From positions 1 through 54,977 of the forward strand of contig CAMJTU010000026.1 in the NCBI GenBank assembly GCA_946408825.1: a stretch of DNA of 54,977 nucleotides, in the 5' to 3' direction. Position numbers and translations under genes: made by a program. The first letter of the stretch is position 1. Each line of letters starts with the position of its first letter. The notes beneath the pieces are model-generated. The model was given only the letters and a program-made list of their open reading frames with translations. It did no database searches and had not been told where the DNA came from. This document shows, piece by piece, positions 34,763 to 42,791 of this stretch. The DNA comes from an uncultured Planctomycetaceae bacterium (GTDB lineage Bacteria > Planctomycetota > Planctomycetia > Pirellulales > Thermoguttaceae).

Positions 34763-36364
34763 TCAACGAGTGTTAAAACGTTCGGCAAATTCGAGAGTCG
34801 CTTTATACTTTGGGGAGTCGTCAGGCGTTTCGTCGGCATATTCAATCAGCCCCCAAGATCCCCATTTCGTCCATTTACCAACAGACGAAAAATGGCAAAT
34901 AGTGGAGCCGCCTATTTTTTCCCATGCTTCGTAGTACTTTCGATAAATCTCTCCCATCCTTTGAGAACGGTTCGCGCCAATAAGAATAGCATTCAGTTCC
35001 TCCGAATCATTTGCGCCCCATAGACCGACAAGATGTTGTCCCGCCTCGTAGGAAATAAGACGTAAACCGTAACGATCCGCGACTTCCTTCTGCTTCTTCA
35101 TCATCTCAATCGTTTCTGGAAGTATTTTGTTCTCAACCATATCGAGAACCCCGTCAATTCCTAGCGCGACAATCTTCTCCTTATCTTCATTTGGAACGCT
35201 TAAACCAATATAAGGCGCAATTGCAAGGGCGTCGGCATATCGCCATGCGTCTTCGAATTCAAGAATCTGTTCGCTAACAAAAGGCACGGCAGCTTGTGAG
35301 GGAAGAATTCGAATTAAACGCGCGTCGCCGTCAAAAACCTCCTCGAAAATTCTGAAAATTTCTATCGAACGATGCGAAACGTAGCGCCACGCCGCCTCCC
35401 AATCGGAACTTGATTCTTCAAGGGCGCGACCTTTTTCCGCAGCGCGGTGATTTTGTTCAAAAGAACCATTCCAGACTTCGTTGGAATACTCTAGGTAAAT
35501 ACGCTTAGAGAGACTCAACCCCGTTTTTAACGTCAAGGCAAGATTGCGAACAAAATCGTCGTCCGCTTGGTCGGGAACGCACAACCAAAGATCTGCGTCT
35601 GTATGCTCAATGAAGTCAATAATCACTTCATAAGGCAACCCAGCGCGTGAATAGGTCGCGTCGTCGATTCTGGGTCGGTCAGACCACTTTTTAAGCTTCG
35701 ATCCATTTGTCGCCTGCCAGTCCATCGTTCTAAAAACCTTCATCGAACGCCATCGATTTATGAAAGCAGGATTCCATATTCCGTATTCAGAACGTTCAGA
35801 ATCAGTTCCAAAGCCCGGCATATAAACGTGAATGTCGCGAATGTAATCGTCGGGATTCGTCTCCATAACGCGTAGCCAAAAACCGCCCTTTTGGGAATCG
35901 ACTTCAATTAGCGCGTAACCAGGTTTTTCGTCTATAAGTCTGGCGGAGCCGAAGTCCAAGCGCCCTTCGCCCTTATACACAACTGTATAAACTCCAGACG
36001 GATAGCGTCCTCCTTCTATCGTACACAATGGGACTTCGGCAAAACATCCTTTTTCGAGTCTTTTAACCCATCCTTTTTCGTCTATTTCAAGTTCAGGACC
36101 ACGTCCCCATGATTCGCCTTGACGCTGACTTATCCATGCGCGTGTTTCTAAAAAAACATCGACGAAGGGCAACTCGGTGTTCCAGTCGCAAATACCAGCC
36201 AAGTTTAAACCCAGAGTAGGACCGTCGCCAAGTTTGGCGGCAGTCTGCGCCGCTTTCGTCTTAACGTCAATTTCTTCCGAGAAGACACAAAGCGGCGTAG
36301 TAATTAACAGGAGCACGATAAAGAGACATGCCATGAAAATCGTGCTTTTGTTCCGTTTGTTCAT
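34763..36364 (-). CDS. secreted glycoside hydrolase-like protein, GH-A (TIM-barrel) type
   Basis: 533 residues. It starts with a signal peptide, IFMACLFIVLLLITTPLCVFS. Around residue 50 is GLNLAGICDWNTELPFVDVF, and the barrel shows YLEYSNEVWNGSFEQN (about 290-305), where NE fits the acid/base of clan GH-A, and LISYEAGQHLVGLWG (about 440-455), where the Glu fits the nucleophile. This points to a secreted retaining glycoside hydrolase, but the family and substrate cannot be told. GAGG lies 8 bases before the ATG. It is transcribed alone, convergent with the surface protein gene. Confidence 0.75.
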   Translation of the reverse strand: MNKRNKSTIFMACLFIVLLLITTPLCVFSEEIDVKTKAAQTAAKLGDGPTLGLNLAGICDWNTELPFVDVFLETRAWISQRQGESWGRGPELEIDEKGWVKRLEKGCFAEVPLCTIEGGRYPSGVYTVVYKGEGRLDFGSARLIDEKPGYALIEVDSQKGGFWLRVMETNPDDYIRDIHVYMPGFGTDSERSEYGIWNPAFINRWRSMKVFRTMDWQATNGSKLKKWSDRPRIDDATYSRAGLPYEVIIDFIEHTDADLWLCVPDQADDDFVRNLALTLKTGLSLSKRIYLEYSNEVWNGSFEQNHRAAEKGRALEESSSDWEAAWRYVSHRSIEIFRIFEEVFDGDARLIRILPSQAAVPFVSEQILEFEDAWRYADALAIAPYIGLSVPNEDKEKIVALGIDGVLDMVENKILPETIEMMKKQKEVADRYGLRLISYEAGQHLVGLWGANDSEELNAILIGANRSQRMGEIYRKYYEAWEKIGGSTICHFSSVGKWTKWGSWGLIEYADETPDDSPKYKATLEFAERFNTR

Positions 36365-36483
36365 GCGGTCAACCTCAACAAGGGGACTAGGCGATTCGTC
36401 AAAAATGAACTCGTCCGAATCGTATTAAAAACGAACGAATCATGCTAGAAACGTACCTGTCAAAGCGCGGCAGAAAAAGAACG

Positions 36484-36996
36484 TCAGCCTTCGGAATTAT
36501 GTTTTGCTTTTAGCGTTTGGATCATCAGCGTATGACTCGGAACGTCGTATATATACGAATCTCCCTCAGGAAGTTTTGGCAGAACGATTTGATTCGCCTG
36601 AATAATCTTCTGCATAAATTCCTCGTGAGAATTTGGATACCGCCCTTCAGAGGCTTGAAAAAGGGATAGGGCTTGAGGAATTTGCATATCGAAGACGGTT
36701 TTCTCCTGAGCGAAAAAATAGGTAGAAACCGGAGTCGTCACAATCGACATAGGCTGTTCCGAAGTCACGCCATACTGTCCCTTCCCCGTCGCCCCTACGC
36801 CGGCTTTTTTAATTTCGTATTCGTCCTCTGCCGACTCGCGTTCAGCAGCAGCCTGCGCCGCTTGCTCCTCTTTCTCTCTTTGTTGAATCGCAATATCCTC
36901 GGAAACCTCCGGCGGCGGCACAGGCTCTGAACACCCGGTTACAAACAAAGCAAACGAGACAAACGTCAAGGCCAAAACAACAGTGTTTCGTCGCAT
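36484..36996 (-). CDS. lipoprotein of unknown function
   Basis: 170 residues. The signal peptide ends in a lipobox, FVTGC, so Cys22 should be lipidated. Residues 25-70 form a charged Glu/Ala-rich coiled-coil-like stretch. The C-terminal part contains PQALSLFQASEGRYPNSHEE, a helix and 'YP' turn like that in GspG-type pseudopilin domains and their planctomycete relatives, which may mean a shared fold. It starts 28 bases after the SpoU methyltransferase gene on the same strand. No function is known to me. Confidence 0.7.
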   Translation of the reverse strand: MRRNTVVLALTFVSFALFVTGCSEPVPPPEVSEDIAIQQREKEEQAAQAAAERESAEDEYEIKKAGVGATGKGQYGVTSEQPMSIVTTPVSTYFFAQEKTVFDMQIPQALSLFQASEGRYPNSHEEFMQKIIQANQIVLPKLPEGDSYIYDVPSHTLMIQTLKAKHNSEG

Positions 36997-37024
36997 AATC
37001 TATCTATCCTAGTAAAGTTTTCGA

Positions 37025-37936
37025 TTAAAAACCTGTCGAAACTGAGTCGTTTGCGCTATTAACCCAATTTCCACGATTAAATTCATACAAAAAAACGCCG
37101 ACGGAAACGCCTAGGTTCAATGAATCCACGTCGCTCCGCATCGGAATTTTGACACGTTTATCACAGAACTCGATTATCTCAGGCGTAAGACCAGTATATT
37201 CGTTGCCAAAAACGAACGCAACGTGCGGCGAGTCGGAGACGGACGAGGTTCCAAGGTCATAAGACGAAACCGCGCCGTCGTCTAAAACCGTCGCGTAAAA
37301 AACGACACGCCAACGTTCTCGCACACGATGAAGTTCCTCAAGAAGATTCTTCGCACGATAGATGGGCGTTTGCAATACGCCGCCCATGGAGACGCGCAAC
37401 GCACGCCGTGAAAAAGGATCGCAACAACGTTCGCCGAGGATGACAGCCTCTGCATCCAACGCAGCTGCGCTTCGAAAAACTAGCCCAAGGTTATCAGGCT
37501 TTGACGCGTCAGGCAACACAATCCAAGCCCGGCGCCTATAGGACGCTTCCTCGTAGAGCGAGTCTGACCTTCTCCGCTTCTCGCCTAAAAAATAGCTTTC
37601 AAATCCTGCCTCAACAGTTGGAAGCGCTTGTCGGCGTCCAATGGCCAATATACCGCGATTAAACTCGAAACCAACAAGCGTTTTAACGGCAATTTGCTCC
37701 TCGACAAAATAAACTGGAACGTCGTCCGGAACAAGCGCTAAGCAGTTTTCCAATCCATCCTTACGCGTTATTAAAACGGATTCGACGTCAAAAGAAGAAC
37801 GCAGTAGTCGTTCAACTACCAACGCGCCTTCTGCAACAAAGAGAGATTCGCCACGAAGCGTTCGTTCTTTTAAATTCCGATAACCACGCAAACGTTCGTC
37901 GCTAAAATCGTCGACGGGAAATATCCGCGGTTCCAT
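37025..37936 (-). CDS. TrmH/SpoU-family RNA 2'-O-methyltransferase
   Basis: 303 residues. It uses S-adenosylmethionine to methylate ribose 2'-O in tRNA or rRNA in the cytosol. The N-terminal substrate-binding region has LFVAEGALVVERLL (about 32-45). The SPOUT domain shows ASKPDNLGLVFRSAAALDAE (motif 1, Asn-Gly-Arg set), HVAFVFGNEYTGL (motif 2) and IPMRSDVDSLNLGVSVGVFL (motif 3), the trefoil-knot SAM site. The RNA target cannot be deduced. The ribosome site GGGATTGAA is weak. The TPR gene lies 87 bases upstream and the lipoprotein gene 28 bases downstream on the same strand, so all three may be cotranscribed. Confidence 0.9.
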   Translation of the reverse strand: MEPRIFPVDDFSDERLRGYRNLKERTLRGESLFVAEGALVVERLLRSSFDVESVLITRKDGLENCLALVPDDVPVYFVEEQIAVKTLVGFEFNRGILAIGRRQALPTVEAGFESYFLGEKRRRSDSLYEEASYRRRAWIVLPDASKPDNLGLVFRSAAALDAEAVILGERCCDPFSRRALRVSMGGVLQTPIYRAKNLLEELHRVRERWRVVFYATVLDDGAVSSYDLGTSSVSDSPHVAFVFGNEYTGLTPEIIEFCDKRVKIPMRSDVDSLNLGVSVGVFLYEFNRGNWVNSANDSVSTGF

Positions 37937-38023
37937 TTCAATCCCACCCTGAGTTCCTCAATTCAAACAAACGCTTTCTCATTAGGCGTTTCGTATCCGC
38001 TCAAGGAACATGTTCATTATACT

Positions 38024-38881
38024 TTAAAGCGAGCTAAGTTTCAACTCTATCGCCTTTTTTAAGTCCTGATCGCCTTGTTCTATTAGTCCAATCGCGCGCT
38101 TAGCCGTCCCACGGATATGATACGCAAGGGCGTTAGTCGAGGAGTCGTTAAGTATCGAATCACACAAAACGATCGTCTCCTCATACATCTGACGGCGAAG
38201 CCATGTCGCAGCGCAATAAACACGCGTCTCTATGGATCGAGGATTTAAAAGATACGAAATTTCAAAATCAGCCAAAGAATCCTCTGTTCGTCCCAACATG
38301 AGGCGAGCAATTCCGCGAAGCGCGTAAGCCTGAGGCGCCAACGTCTCGTCGTCCGTCGCAATCAACAGATCACAACTTTTTTCAGCTTCGCAAAATCGTT
38401 GTGCGTCAATTTCAATCGCACATCTCGTTAACATGACCTCTAGCTTCGCTCCTCCAAAATCAACAAGACGATCAAGCGCCGCAAGCGCGTCGTCGTACCT
38501 CCTTGACTCACGATAAATTTGGACAAGTTCTTGCGAAATTCTCAACTGATCAGGCGCTAAACTTCTCGCTTTTTCGAGCGAAGCAAGCGCGTCGTCCAAA
38601 TGACCGAGACGACGAAGAGCCACGCCTTTGGCGAACCAGAGTCTCGCGTCTCGCGGCGAAAGCTTTAAAGCGTGGTCAAAAGCGCCGATTGACTTCGAGT
38701 AATTGTCCGACTTCAAAAAATTCGTCGCAAGCCCTCCCCAAAAAAGCGGAAGTAGGTAACAACGAGTAAAAAGGACAAGGACCAACACAATGCAGATCGA
38801 CAAACCAAAGGAATTCCCGATAACCGCAACGTCCATAGACGATACATTCAACACGTTGAAAACAAACATGTATGACTTCAC
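38024..38881 (-). CDS. membrane-anchored TPR protein
   Basis: 285 residues. One N-terminal membrane segment, GLSICIVLVLVLFTRCYLLP (about 26-45), is followed by about six tetratricopeptide repeats, beginning YSKSIGAFDHALKLSPRDAR. TPR superhelices mediate protein-protein contacts; orientation and partner are unknown. The start is uncertain: Met1 is used here, while Met16 just before the membrane segment is an alternative; neither has a strong ribosome site. It is divergent from the histidine kinase gene, with a 228-base intergenic region. Confidence 0.75.
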   Translation of the reverse strand: MKSYMFVFNVLNVSSMDVAVIGNSFGLSICIVLVLVLFTRCYLLPLFWGGLATNFLKSDNYSKSIGAFDHALKLSPRDARLWFAKGVALRRLGHLDDALASLEKARSLAPDQLRISQELVQIYRESRRYDDALAALDRLVDFGGAKLEVMLTRCAIEIDAQRFCEAEKSCDLLIATDDETLAPQAYALRGIARLMLGRTEDSLADFEISYLLNPRSIETRVYCAATWLRRQMYEETIVLCDSILNDSSTNALAYHIRGTAKRAIGLIEQGDQDLKKAIELKLSSL

Positions 38882-39109
38882 TGCTGAAAAAATTCGTTCA
38901 ATAAGGTTTGATCGAAACGCAGAAAATTACAATCTAGATAAAAGTTTACCCTTTGAATAGCCGTCTTAAAAGAGATATATCGTTTCTTTGGAAAAAGAAC
39001 TCTGAATGGACCGCAAAAAGACGATTAGATAAAAGAGGAGCGTACGTCATTCGCTCCTTTCTTTCGACTGCCAATGAAAGTCAAACATTCTTATCGTTAG
39101 GGACGCTTT

Positions 39110-39892
39110 ATGCCAATTACAGACCATCGCGAGTCAGAAATCGCGGAACTTAAAGAAAAAGTCGCTAAGTTAGAAAAGGCGTTAATTGATTCACAATCTC
39201 TTTGTGCCGTCGGCGAACTTGCAGGTACAACAGCGCATGAGTTCAACAATATCCTCACGTTAACCATCAATTATGCACGAATGGGATTGCGTCATTCCAA
39301 CGCCGAAACACGCGATGAAATGTTCGACAAAATCCTGGAAGCATCCAATCGCGCCGCTAAAATCGTGAAAGTTGTTCTTGGACTTGCTAGAAACAGGAAA
39401 CCGGGAAAAGAACCGACCAATTTAGAGGAACTTGTGGACGCCGTTCTTCTGCTTCTCGAACGGGAAATGACAAAATATAAAATATCGATCGAGAAAAGGT
39501 ACGACGACGTGCCGCCTGTTCTCGCAAATGGCAACCAGATTCAACAAGCGCTGATCAATCTTCTTGTCAATGCGCGTCAAGCGACCCCAAACGGCGGAAC
39601 CATTGTTGTGAAATTGCGACGTTGTGAAGACGACCCAAACTATGTAGAAGTCGTCGTTCGCGACCATGGAACGGGAATTCCTAAGGATAAACTGCCTCAC
39701 ATATTCGATATGTTCTATTCGACTAAAAAGGGTCCTGACGCTACGGGCAAGGGAGGGTCAGGTCTGGGACTATCAACCTGTAAACGCATTGTTGAAGATC
39801 ATGCCGGTAAGATACGGGTAGAGAGCGCCATAGGGAAAGGAACGGCTTTTACAATTCGCCTTCCAATCGTTCCAAAAGAGGAAGAGATATGA
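39110..39892 (+). CDS. cytosolic sensor histidine kinase
   Basis: 260 residues; AGGGA lies about 8 bases before the ATG. An N-terminal coiled coil (about 8-30) is followed by a HisKA domain with phospho-acceptor H43 in TAHEFNNILT and a HATPase_c domain: N box QQALINLLVNARQATPNGG (145-163), G1 DHGTGIP (185-191), G2 GKGGSGLGLSTCKR (213-226). No membrane segment or sensor domain is seen, so it should be cytosolic and sense through the coiled coil or a partner. No response regulator lies beside it; the nearest receiver protein is at 29624-30196. Its stop codon overlaps the ATG of a 36-codon frame (ATGA). Confidence 0.92.
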   Translation: MPITDHRESEIAELKEKVAKLEKALIDSQSLCAVGELAGTTAHEFNNILTLTINYARMGLRHSNAETRDEMFDKILEASNRAAKIVKVVLGLARNRKPGKEPTNLEELVDAVLLLLEREMTKYKISIEKRYDDVPPVLANGNQIQQALINLLVNARQATPNGGTIVVKLRRCEDDPNYVEVVVRDHGTGIPKDKLPHIFDMFYSTKKGPDATGKGGSGLGLSTCKRIVEDHAGKIRVESAIGKGTAFTIRLPIVPKEEEI

Positions 39893-39999
39893 GTTTGTTC
39901 CAACGTCTCATAATCAGGTTGAAGAAATATTGCCCTAAACAAAAAAGCTTTTTTTTGGAAAGAGTGGTTGGAAAACGTCAAGCAAGAGATTATACTTGA
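39889..39999 (+). CDS. possible small basic protein overlapping the kinase stop
   Basis: A 36-residue frame starts at the ATG that overlaps the kinase stop (ATGA). It is rich in Lys and Arg (SLFQRLIIRLKKYCPKQK) and ends with TGA at 39999. ATGA coupling is typical of real downstream genes, but no family is recognised and the frame passes through the A/T palindrome at 39941-39954. It could be a decayed gene. Confidence 0.3.
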   Translation: MSLFQRLIIRLKKYCPKQKSFFLERVVGKRQARDYT

Positions 40000-40117
40000 C
40001 GGAGAATTCTTCGTTACTTGGCGTCTTGGGCAGGTCGCGAAAGATATTCCCTAAAAGCTTGGCCCCGTATTCGGGTTTGCGATTGTTCATCCGTTTGTGA
40101 AATCCTTGGGAATCACG

Positions 40118-40300
40118 ATGTCAAAGTTCTTGTGCATTTTCTCGACGGCAATCTCAGCAATATTATTCCTCGTCTTTGTCCTCGACATTGTGGCTGGGGT
40201 TCCCTTCAAAAAAGCCAACTCAATGTTCGATATCATTTTCATCGTCGCTACTCTCGGAATTGCCGCGCTTAGCGTTCTGTGCCTTCTCAAGCAAAAATAG
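40118..40300 (+). CDS. small two-helix membrane protein
   Basis: 60 residues from the ATG at 40118; an in-frame GTG seven codons earlier is possible. Two membrane helices: FLCIFSTAISAILFLVFVLD (4-23) and FDIIFIVATLGIAALSVLCL (39-58), joined by a short loop, IVAGVPFKKANS. This length and layout recall small conserved planctomycete membrane proteins of unknown role. It is probably an inner-membrane protein. Upstream, 39893-40117 holds the small ORF and a 14-base A/T palindrome (39941-39954). Confidence 0.6.
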   Translation: MSKFLCIFSTAISAILFLVFVLDIVAGVPFKKANSMFDIIFIVATLGIAALSVLCLLKQK

Positions 40301-40439
40301 AACACCCCCGATCGAACTCAGAACTCGACGACGGGAAATCGATAATCGGCGTCGGAAAGAAAAAGAAGAAAAAGAGTTCCTCCAAAGGTAATGCGACCAG
40401 GAACCTGCCGCTGCGAGAAGAGTGACCGCTCGGGCGTAC

Positions 40440-40536
40440 ACCTGTACAAGCCGACTAACGGCGGCGACTCACGCTAATGTTGACCATCCGGGCAAAGAAG
40501 TTCGGAGGAACTCCGATCAGCATTGTACTCTTTTTT
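40440..40536 (+). ncRNA. candidate structured RNA ending in a U-tract
   Basis: Nested stems: GTACAA (40444-40449) with TTGTAC (40523-40528); AATGTTGA (40476-40483) with TCAGCATT (40517-40524), which competes for two bases; and hairpin TCGGAG-GAA-CTCCGA (40502-40516). TCTTTTTTC follows, so the molecule would end like an intrinsic terminator. A further hairpin, TTTTTTCTCC with GGAGAAAAAA (40531-40561), overlaps the tail. It sits in a 550-base gap with no gene. It could be a small RNA or a complex terminator. Confidence 0.4.
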
Positions 40537-40852
40537 CTCCGACGGACAACAGGAGAAAAAATATTTAGTTGTTTTTTCTAAGCGTCTGCATTCCTTTGAC
40601 GTCTTCATCCTCGTTTCAGGGCTTGGGGATTTTTTTCCACGCCAATTCGCGTTGTTCTCGTTGCACCTCTTGGAAATTCTTTAAAAAGGGAATTATTTTT
40701 CTCACCCTATTGTAAATCTGGGTATAATGAAGGAAGATCTTGGAGTTGGCGTATTCTAGGCGACCTTTGCGGGCAGTCAAGAAACGTTTCTCGAAAAGAT
40801 TCGCTCATTACGCCTTTATTGAAACAGAACTTGATATTAAAAAGTTGTACAA

Positions 40853-41332
40853 ATGGCCGGCAATTCAAAATACGAACTTGTAAACACTGTAGTTACCTCA
40901 GTCGACTCGAGTTCGAACTCCGCGACAATCACGCAAAAAGTTGAACAAGATGTTGACCTCGCGGATCTCACGCGCCAGCTGATTATTCTTCAGTCCAAAC
41001 AGAATGTGCTGTTACAAGAATTGGTTAATCAAATAAGCGCGTCCCAACGTCAGCGAAATATCGAATTGGCTCAGTGGCGACAGGCCAATCCTGTTCTTGC
41101 ACGCTCTTGTAAAGTAGCGGCAGATCGTCTTGGTAAGATTCAGTCGGAGTTTCTGGCAAGTCTTTCTGCGGAAATTGACGACAGTTTTGAAGACCTTCAG
41201 GATAGCGAATATCTCCTAAATGAATTTTTCGATAAATACGGTCCAAGAATTGTCCATCTGAATACGTTGCTACAAACCCTTACTGTTTTAGGCAACGCGC
41301 CGGAATTACAAAACTCTGTTCCAAATTCCTGA
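40853..41332 (+). CDS. hypothetical protein, helical
   Basis: 159 residues, not recognised. Residues 1-30 are polar and Ser-rich. Residues 30-75 (DLADLTRQLIILQSKQNVLLQ and on) look like a coiled coil, and the rest is helical with few Cys and no membrane segment. An extended -10 (TGGGTATAAT, ending at 40729) lies about 120 bases upstream, but the ribosome site is poor. Probably a cytosolic protein that oligomerises; transcribed alone. Confidence 0.6.
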   Translation: MAGNSKYELVNTVVTSVDSSSNSATITQKVEQDVDLADLTRQLIILQSKQNVLLQELVNQISASQRQRNIELAQWRQANPVLARSCKVAADRLGKIQSEFLASLSAEIDDSFEDLQDSEYLLNEFFDKYGPRIVHLNTLLQTLTVLGNAPELQNSVPNS

Positions 41333-41508
41333 AGTTAGAGAGTTAATTCGTATTTAACTTGTGCGCCGTATTTCAACGCGTCGCGTTCAGTTTTGGCGGG
41401 GTTCCTTTAATGCTCTTTTGAAGCTTAGGAACGTACGTCTCGGCGTCTCAGTTCAGGCAGGAGTCGCTTCAGATCGTCGATAACTTCTAAGTCAAAAGGG
41501 AGCTTTCC

Positions 41509-42666
41509 GTGAAAACCTCAGCGCCGCGTTCAAGCTGTTTGGCATTGTTTGCCGTCGTCGCTTTCGCAGTTCATTTCTCTGGAATCCTTCAAACGCTTTT
41601 GTTTGCTCAGGATAGCGATGTTCGTAATCTTCCCGTTGCTAAACTTGTTAAGATTAACGACGGCGATCTTCGCATATTCTTAAATTCAGACTTTTTTGCC
41701 GAATATCGAGCAGATTGGAAAGGAACCCCAATTATATGGCCAATTTGCGGCCCCAATAAGTGTCTTGTGACTCGTGCGTGGCCGATGATCGACGACATCG
41801 ACGTCGAGAATGAAAAAGACGTCGTCATGCAAACGATTTACAAAAACGCCGTCATTTCAGAACGGAATGGAGTTAAAGACCATCCTCATCATCGTTCCCT
41901 CTGGTTTAACCACGGAGCGGTCAACAACGGCGACTTCTGGGGAGGAACTCCGTGCGTAATCCGCCAAACCAAACTGATTTCAGCTGATGAAGGTGATTCC
42001 GTCGTTAAAATAGTCGTCGAAAACAATTGGTTTCATGAAAAGCTCGATCGTGATATCTGTCGCGACGTTCGTGAGATCGTTTTCGGATCCTGCAAAACCC
42101 TTCCCAACACGCGTTTTATCGATTTTTCTATTCAGATTTTCGCTCTTGAAGACAACGTTATCTTTGGCGACACAAAAGAAGGGACTTTTGGTATTCGCGT
42201 TCCTTCCCCTACCGCATTGACGTCAAAAAAGATTACTCCTCAATGGGGTGGAACAATCCTAGACGATCTCGGCAACAGGGACGCCGACACTTGGGGCAAA
42301 AAAGCGAACTGGGTAAATTACGTTGGTCCCGTAGAAAAATTTCTAGAGGGCGACGCGCTGGAAAATGAATACCATAAGGGAGCGAAGGCAGGCGATTTCC
42401 CTCTCGACAAGATGGGAATTGCCGTCTTGAACGGTCCGAACTCTCTGGGTACGATTCCATGGCGCCACGTTCGTGATTATGGACTATTTGCCAGTAATCC
42501 TTTCGGTTGGCATGATTTTGAACCCCAAACTCTTGGAGCAAACGGAGCAAGAAAGCTTAACAAAGGTGAAAAAATGACCTTTGCCTTCAGAGTTATAATT
42601 CATGACGGAAACCTTACCGCCGAACAACTCGACCGTGCCTATAAAGATTATCGTTCTGACAAATGA
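41509..42666 (+). CDS. exported DUF6807 (PmoA-family) protein
   Basis: 385 residues, starting at GTG with AAGGGAG 7 bases upstream. Signal peptide about 1-33 (LALFAVVAFAVHFSGILQTL). The mature part matches DUF6807, often labelled 'methane oxygenase PmoA' although it is not methane monooxygenase. Recognisable segments: RIFLNSDFFAEYRADWKG, DHPHHRSLWFNHG (the His cluster, about 125-137), and DKMGIAVLNGPNSLG. The fold resembles galactose-mutarotase-like beta-sandwiches, and family members occur in planctomycete sugar-utilisation loci. Exact activity unknown. Confidence 0.85.
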   Translation: MKTSAPRSSCLALFAVVAFAVHFSGILQTLLFAQDSDVRNLPVAKLVKINDGDLRIFLNSDFFAEYRADWKGTPIIWPICGPNKCLVTRAWPMIDDIDVENEKDVVMQTIYKNAVISERNGVKDHPHHRSLWFNHGAVNNGDFWGGTPCVIRQTKLISADEGDSVVKIVVENNWFHEKLDRDICRDVREIVFGSCKTLPNTRFIDFSIQIFALEDNVIFGDTKEGTFGIRVPSPTALTSKKITPQWGGTILDDLGNRDADTWGKKANWVNYVGPVEKFLEGDALENEYHKGAKAGDFPLDKMGIAVLNGPNSLGTIPWRHVRDYGLFASNPFGWHDFEPQTLGANGARKLNKGEKMTFAFRVIIHDGNLTAEQLDRAYKDYRSDK

Positions 42667-42791
42667 TTTTTTTGTCATTCGCCCAAGGAGTGGAATGCAG
42701 GATATTGACGTTCCTTCAGGACGATTAGGCTTCATTCGTTTTGTCATCGCCGAGGTAATCACGCTACTGTTATGCCAACGAAAGTTAAGTC

